Both the position numbers and the translations under genes were made by a program. 19,241 bases of DNA, from positions 1 through 19,241 of the forward strand of contig MUCU01000017.1 in NCBI GenBank assembly GCA_002817055.1, written 5' to 3'. Below the pieces are notes generated by a model, which was not told the origin of the DNA, made no database searches, and worked only from the letters and a program-made list of their open reading frames with translations. This DNA comes from SAR202 cluster bacterium Io17-Chloro-G7 (GTDB lineage: Bacteria; Chloroflexota; Dehalococcoidia; UBA3495). Positions 15,830-19,241 of the stretch are shown in pieces (within the stretch, counting starts at the first letter, position 1; the number at the start of each line of letters is the position of its first letter).

Positions 15830-16504
15830 TCAAAACCCCTTCCCTGTGAAGCCGCCAGCATCGTAGCTGTGACCGCCTAAAACACCAGGTCTGAGACCGC
15901 CACGCCCGCCACGATTCTCGAAATACTCCAGGTCAATAGCAAAGGCAGCGCCAATTATGGCCCAACGAAGGTGTTCTTCTACCTGGGGGCCATGGAACTC
16001 AATGGTGAAATGATCGGCCACCGTGACCAATTCCTGAGCCAATCCGCCCCATTCTTTGGTAATCTTGGCCAAGTCTCCCCCGTTTCGCCGCACCCAAAAT
16101 GTATGGGGCCGGAACATCGGGCCTTGCACCATTGCCGACTCGCCCTGAACGCCGATGAGGTTGAACCGCCTTCCAAACAAATGGAACCGTTGTTCCATTT
16201 TGCCCAAAAGCGTACCGTCCGGATAGAGCAACTCAAGATGGGACAAGAACCAGAAATGCTTCCTTCGGGCAACCATCAGCAGCTGACCCTCTCGGCCGAT
16301 GACGTTCATGGTTATTGGGCGGTGGCCGCCTAGCAGTTGCCTGCTCATGAATCCCGATTCCTCATAAGCAAAGAGGATAGGATCTCCGTTGTGGTCAACA
16401 ATCCGGTAACGGTTCTCCGTCTCGATTCCCGTAACGGCCTGGAGAGGTTCTACTTGTTGGGACACTCTCAGTACTTCGTGGTTTGAAAGCATTCTTTCAT
16501 CCAT
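15830..16504 (-). CDS. Phospholipid scramblase family protein
   Basis: A 224-residue bacterial relative of the eukaryotic phospholipid scramblase/LURP-one barrel. The strand pattern NRYRIVDHNGDPILFAYEES and the later FRPHTFWVRRNGGDLAKITKEWGG are scramblase-like. The C-terminal helix RWAIIGAAFAIDLEYFEN aligns well with the PLSCR C-terminal IGACFLIDFMFFE segment. VADHFTIEF replaces the calcium-binding loop of human PLSCR1. The protein ends in a Gly-rich tail. Membrane role is likely but lipid flipping in bacteria is unproven. I chose the ATG at 16504, with AGGTGG just before it. The longer frame to 16663 runs through another gene read in a different frame. Confidence 0.8.
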   Translation of the reverse strand: MDERMLSNHEVLRVSQQVEPLQAVTGIETENRYRIVDHNGDPILFAYEESGFMSRQLLGGHRPITMNVIGREGQLLMVARRKHFWFLSHLELLYPDGTLLGKMEQRFHLFGRRFNLIGVQGESAMVQGPMFRPHTFWVRRNGGDLAKITKEWGGLAQELVTVADHFTIEFHGPQVEEHLRWAIIGAAFAIDLEYFENRGGRGGLRPGVLGGHSYDAGGFTGKGF

Positions 16505-16551
16505 TTCCACCTGAATGTACACTTGCCGCAGCCCCGCATTTATTGGAACTC

Positions 16552-16719
16552 CTACTCCTTGTGCACCAGAAAGGCCAAAAACATCCCAACCGAAAGCCCG
16601 AAAACGGCTGCTGCGACGTTCCACCACAGGCCGGAACCATAGACTAATGCGAGCACACAACAAACAAAAGTGGTGAAGAATCCGGCTAGTCCGCCAAAAA
16701 CCAGGAGTCGTGAAAACAT
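16552..16719 (-). CDS. Small two-helix membrane protein upstream of scramblase gene
   Basis: A 55-residue frame starting MFSRLLVFGG and ending AFLVHKE. Two hydrophobic helices fill it (about 5-27 and 31-51), joined by a short GSG turn, with positive charge at both ends, as expected for a real small inner-membrane protein. The stop is 47 bases before the scramblase start on the same strand, so the two are probably one operon. The ribosome site is weak (TAGAGA). No family is recognised. Its coding explains why the out-of-frame N-terminal extension of the scramblase frame looks unlike protein. Confidence 0.6.
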   Translation of the reverse strand: MFSRLLVFGGLAGFFTTFVCCVLALVYGSGLWWNVAAAVFGLSVGMFLAFLVHKE

Positions 16720-16838
16720 TCTCTAAAGCTCAGAGCCCGGCTGATGCTGACTCAAGTAACTCAATCGACAAATTCTAGAGTGAAGGAGGACCGTGGTCTG
16801 GCTCCTCCGCGGTCTGTTCCATCCGCCCTCTGCTCAAC

Positions 16839-16859
16839 CGGGGAAGTCCCCCGTTTTTT
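16839..16859 (+). terminator. Intrinsic terminator on + strand, source unknown
   Basis: CGGGG pairs with CCCCG around the loop AAGTC and is followed by TTTTTT. The other strand has no T-tract. No + strand gene precedes it for over 9 kb, so it suggests a short transcript from the region 16740-16838. Confidence 0.6.
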
Positions 16860-16931
16860 GAATCACCGTTACCTCCATCTCACCGGTATTATGGGGATGC
16901 ACGACTAAACCGTTCGAATGATGATAAGCGA

Positions 16932-16958
16932 AGGCCCCTGGTTAATTGCCAGGGGCCT
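16932..16958. terminator. Hairpin terminator beside tRNA remnant
   Basis: A perfect 10-bp stem AGGCCCCTGG/CCAGGGGCCT with a 7-base loop. It lies 19 bases past the 3' end of the tRNA remnant on the minus strand, the same arrangement as at the tRNA-Leu remnants. Confidence 0.65.
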
Positions 16959-16976
16959 GGTTTCGTGCCTAAATTC

Positions 16977-17022
16977 TGGTGACCCGCCCCGGGTCGAACC
17001 GGGAAACTAAAGATTTAGAATC
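16977..17022 (-). pseudogene. 3'-half remnant of a second tRNA
   Basis: On the minus strand this reads as a T arm (CCCGG/CCGGG with TTCGAC loop), acceptor strand GCGGGTC, discriminator A and encoded CCA. The T loop has six bases in place of seven. No matching 5' half (GACCCGC...) lies upstream, and the sequence ends around the anticodon loop (TTCTAAATC). The isoacceptor is uncertain; the loop would suit Arg (UCU). Confidence 0.65.
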
Positions 17023-17152
17023 ATCAAGGAACGGTGTTTAGACGTGGAGCAGAGTGCCGTTTCATCCCCAATTCGCAGCTAAAACTATGACACAACACGG
17101 CGTAACATGCAACGAACGCGCACATCCGGTGAACATAGGAGATTACCTCGTT

Positions 17153-17191
17153 CCGCTGGTCAGACGTCCGCTGGTCAGACGTCCGCTGGTC
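17153..17191. repeat. 15-bp tandem repeat, 2.6 copies
   Basis: The unit CCGCTGGTCAGACGT starts at 17153, 17168 and 17183 (partial) with no mismatches. It lies in non-coding DNA about 75 bases before the cytidylyltransferase gene. Confidence 0.9.
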
Positions 17192-17252
17192 AATGGAAAC
17201 GACTCGGCGGCATTTAGTGGTCCCCAAATCATACAGGTCATTAATTTCGCTG

Positions 17253-17261
17253 TGATATTAT
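17253..17261 (+). promoter_or_regulatory. Extended -10 promoter of the cytidylyltransferase gene
   Basis: TGATATTAT fits the extended -10 form TGnTATAAT with one mismatch. The ATG begins seven bases after it, where transcription should start, so the mRNA may be leaderless. No ribosome site is present before the ATG, which agrees. Confidence 0.45.
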
Positions 17262-17267
17262 CTGGAC

Positions 17268-17678
17268 ATGACAACAGTGTATGTTGATATGGTGGCGGAC
17301 CTTTTTCATTACGGGCATATGGAATTCCTCAGGAAGGCCCGCGAAATGGGGACCTATCTAATTGCAGGTATCGTCGCCGATGATGTAGCTGAACTGAGCA
17401 AGAGGAAACCAATTCTAACCATGGAAGAACGAGTCGCTTCAGTTGCGGGTTGCAAGTATGTAGACCAAGTGCTTCCTAATGCTCCTTGGAGAATCGACCG
17501 CGCCTGGATCATTCAACACCACATCCAGTTAGTAGTACATGGGGATGACTATCATGAAGAGCAGTTAGACGATATCTACAATGTCCCCAAAGAGATGGGG
17601 ATTCTTCGCACAGTGCCCTACACAAAGGGTATATCTTCGACCGAAATCATCCGCAGAATCTTGGAAAGAAACCTCTGA
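17268..17678 (+). CDS. Cytidylyltransferase-like (HxGH nucleotidyltransferase) protein
   Basis: A 136-residue enzyme of the cytidylyltransferase family that joins CTP to an alcohol phosphate, as in TagD (glycerol 3-phosphate) or the ethanolamine-/choline-phosphate enzymes. The start strand YVDMVADLFHYGHMEFL holds the HxGH site (H14, H17). KRKPILTMEERV (46-57) and GISSTEIIRRI (121-131) are the other family motifs; the last binds the nucleotide. Its length equals that of stand-alone TagD-type proteins. The acceptor cannot be told. It converges with the LicD gene, whose family uses CDP-activated alcohols such as CDP-choline, so the two may be linked. It lies past a tRNA remnant in a likely island. 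Confidence 0.88.
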   Translation: MTTVYVDMVADLFHYGHMEFLRKAREMGTYLIAGIVADDVAELSKRKPILTMEERVASVAGCKYVDQVLPNAPWRIDRAWIIQHHIQLVVHGDDYHEEQLDDIYNVPKEMGILRTVPYTKGISSTEIIRRILERNL

Positions 17679-18101
17679 ATCGGGGCGAAGGCCAAAATGC
17701 AATATGCGCAGCCACTTGGCGTTTCCTCATAGGGTGGTGAAAGCGTGTTCCCGAGGAAGGAGGATTGTTCGTGGCAACGGAACCGGAGTCTTGCCCCGAT
17801 AAGCAGATATATTGCTCCGTTGATTAGCGCGTTTTCCCTGGCCCATTAACGCAGTGAGATAGGCGACGCACTGAGGTTCTTCCATCGGCGTACCTACCCT
17901 ACAAGGATGACTAGTTCATTGCCTTATGCCGAAAGTTTCCGCGGAGTGTTGGCGTCCTGTAATTAAGGCGACATTTACTCCGCCGGGGCATCAATGATTT
18001 CCTGGGAATCTTGGCACTAGGTCGAACTATGTCATGTCACGCAGGAGCGGCGAGACACTCGCATAAATTAGCCTAAATCACGTCCAACCGACCAAGATAA
18101 C
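17679..18101. other. Intergenic region between convergent cytidylyltransferase and licD genes
   Basis: No gene is supported. ATCGGGGCGAAG (17679-17690) recurs inverted as CTTGCCCCGAT (17790-17800), a near-perfect pair enclosing about 100 bases right after the stop of the first gene. A tiny 18-codon GTG frame (17771-17827) has a strong GGAGG site but no recognisable content. Confidence 0.35.
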
Positions 18102-18992
18102 TTAGACCGCCTCAGGTTCTTCAGTCAGCACCATGAACCGCCCGTTATTTATCGAGGGATCGGCTTTGTAAACATAAGACAAGCCAGGGATCAAAAACTC
18201 CTGGTAAAGAATTTCTTTATGGTCATCGAACCTGATGACGAGCATGTACATGTCTTGATAAGGTAGGCCGAACTCGATGTATCCATCGTCGTCTGTAGTA
18301 GTCTCGGCCAGACCAACAACATTAACCTCTGCGCCTCGGACCGACCTATTTTGGCGGTCCAGAATCCTAAGTTTAGTAGAAGTCTGCGCCTGGCTGGTTG
18401 GGATTTTGAAGGTGGGGGACTTCATGACCTGATCCAGAACATCCTGTTCGTAGACTTTCTTTGGGGTTATCCAGTCCGGACCATACTTTGTTCTTAGATA
18501 TTCCTCGGGTGGGTTTGGCACCAGGTAATTACCACCCATGAACTGGATCTCTTTGAGGTTGGAGAACAAATGGGTAGGCATCCAAATCATCGGAAAATGG
18601 AAGATGCTGTCGTCGATGATACGAAAAAAAGTCAGGTCTACGCGTAGTGAGGACTTTATCATCCCTGCGGCAATCCATCGGTCATTGCTTTCTACGTTGA
18701 CATAATAGCCTCGGTCCCTGAAGGCATCGAAGACAGGCTCTATCATATCTTCGGTGACCCCGTTTAGCCCGATCACGCAGCCCAGATCGAGGTCATCGTC
18801 CCATGGGATAAAATCCTGGTCTCTGATTGCCCCAAGACACGTTCCCTGCCGAAGGAAAAATTGAACTCCAACTGAGTCCATGACGTCCTTGGCTTCTATC
18901 AGCATCTGTTTTGCCAGTACAATGTCCAAGGGATGTAAGGTTTTGTACGACTCGAAAAGGGCAGCCTCGTCTGCGCCACTTTCAGAAACCAT
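18102..18992 (-). CDS. LicD-family phosphotransferase with C-terminal beta-sandwich domain
   Basis: A 296-residue protein. Residues 20-190 are a LicD domain: the nucleotidyltransferase-like motif FLRQGTCLGAIRDQD-FIPWDDDLDLG (46-71) holds the metal-binding aspartates, followed by RVDLTFF and the VPNPPEEYLRTKYGPDW segment. LicD enzymes move phosphocholine or similar groups from CDP carriers onto surface glycans. Residues about 205-285 (LRILDRQNRSVRGAEVNV..TTDDDGYIEF) look like a CNA-B/carboxypeptidase-regulatory beta-sandwich, which is unusual as a LicD partner. There is no signal peptide. AGGAGG precedes the ATG. It is probably a horizontally acquired surface-modification gene beside an IS element. 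Confidence 0.85.
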   Translation of the reverse strand: MVSESGADEAALFESYKTLHPLDIVLAKQMLIEAKDVMDSVGVQFFLRQGTCLGAIRDQDFIPWDDDLDLGCVIGLNGVTEDMIEPVFDAFRDRGYYVNVESNDRWIAAGMIKSSLRVDLTFFRIIDDSIFHFPMIWMPTHLFSNLKEIQFMGGNYLVPNPPEEYLRTKYGPDWITPKKVYEQDVLDQVMKSPTFKIPTSQAQTSTKLRILDRQNRSVRGAEVNVVGLAETTTDDDGYIEFGLPYQDMYMLVIRFDDHKEILYQEFLIPGLSYVYKADPSINNGRFMVLTEEPEAV

Positions 18993-19164
18993 TCCCCCTC
19001 CTCTTTCCTTACCCGTTCTTTCTATGGCAACTTGCCTGTTCTTGACTCAGAATTGTGAAGAATGCCGTCATTCCATTTTTTCACAGATGAGACCGCGTCT
19101 CCAAGAGCTCGATTCATCAAAAGGGTTGCTGCGAATCCTTTCATTACTAGGTTGTGTTGACATT

Positions 19165-19241
19165 TCAACGTAGCCAAATGAGCGTGCTGACGAAGTGGAG
19201 AAAACCGAGGTAGGTCGTGGCGAGCTTGTCGTAGCGCGAGA
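19165..19241 (-). mobile_element. IS5-family transposase, C-terminal end (cut by window edge)
   Basis: The minus strand reads SRYDKLATTYLGFLHFVST followed by LIWLR and a TGA at 19165-19167. This RYDKLA..fL..LH...liWL ending is typical of the DDE transposases of IS5-family elements. The rest lies beyond 19241. The element's left terminal repeat should fall within about 19070-19160, but I cannot fix its position. Confidence 0.8.

Larger units (their letters stand above)
16720..17267. other. Long intergenic region with terminators, tRNA remnant and tandem repeat
   Basis: No protein gene is supported in these 548 bases. Individual elements are listed separately: a + strand terminator (16839-16859), a 10-bp hairpin (16932-16958), a tRNA 3'-half remnant (16977-17022), a 15-bp tandem repeat (17153-17191) and a promoter at its right end. 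Confidence 0.5.

Noticed and set aside
16505..16663. N-terminal extension of the scramblase frame to 16663
   Set aside because: It has no ribosome site, reads unlike protein, and overlaps a better two-helix frame in another phase. The start at 16504 has AGGTGG before it.
17771..17827. 18-codon GTG frame with a strong GGAGG site
   Set aside because: Too short and unfamiliar to claim as a gene; possibly the head of a truncated gene.

Overview
The window reads as a chromosomal segment from an uncultured free-living bacterium of moderate GC content. The mix fits Chloroflexota of the Dehalococcoidia/SAR202 type: a large MalT/LAL-type LuxR regulator, orphan OppD/OppF ATPases, COG3618-type amidohydrolase, cupin, ABM monooxygenase, and short accessory genes scattered between long non-coding gaps. 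That assignment is inference from gene content; there is no rRNA or other phylogenetic marker except LepA and GalU.

Left part (1-6050) is housekeeping-like. galU and a DinB-fold gene lie on the + strand and converge on a minus-strand block oppD-oppF-lepA. oppD and oppF overlap by ATGA. Three 26-bp tandem repeats fill the oppF/lepA junction and form the lepA leader. lepA carries an unusual low-complexity insertion, and oppD an unusual C-terminal tail made partly of a 15-bp minisatellite.

Middle part (6400-9800) is accessory. Small + strand genes (ABM monooxygenase, cupin) are followed by a region punctuated by three copies of the 3' half of tRNA-Leu(UAG). Only the rightmost copy (9270-9354) belongs to an intact tRNA. 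The two decayed copies (about 7449 and 8229) each retain a hairpin terminator, and homology stops at the anticodon loop. Between the copies sit one small membrane protein (7745-7924) and one metallo-beta-lactamase-fold hydrolase (8300-9061). This looks like two tiny cassettes left by serial integration at a tRNA gene, with no integrase present.

Right part (9800-16720) is on the minus strand. It holds a secreted protein made of two nearly identical 147-residue repeats, a ~1000-residue ATPase/LuxR regulator, an amidohydrolase, and a probable two-gene operon of a 55-residue two-helix membrane protein and a phospholipid-scramblase homologue. A possible ~78-nt small RNA with its own promoter and terminator lies in the gap upstream of the regulator.

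Far right (16930-19241): a second, different tRNA 3'-half remnant with its own hairpin marks a likely island border. Beyond it are a cytidylyltransferase (apparently leaderless), a LicD-type phosphotransferase fused to a beta-sandwich domain, and the C-terminal end of an IS5-family transposase running off the window. The cytidylyltransferase and LicD could supply and use a CDP-activated alcohol for surface-glycan decoration. Short tandem repeats of 15-26 bp recur at several loci and are a notable trait of this genome.
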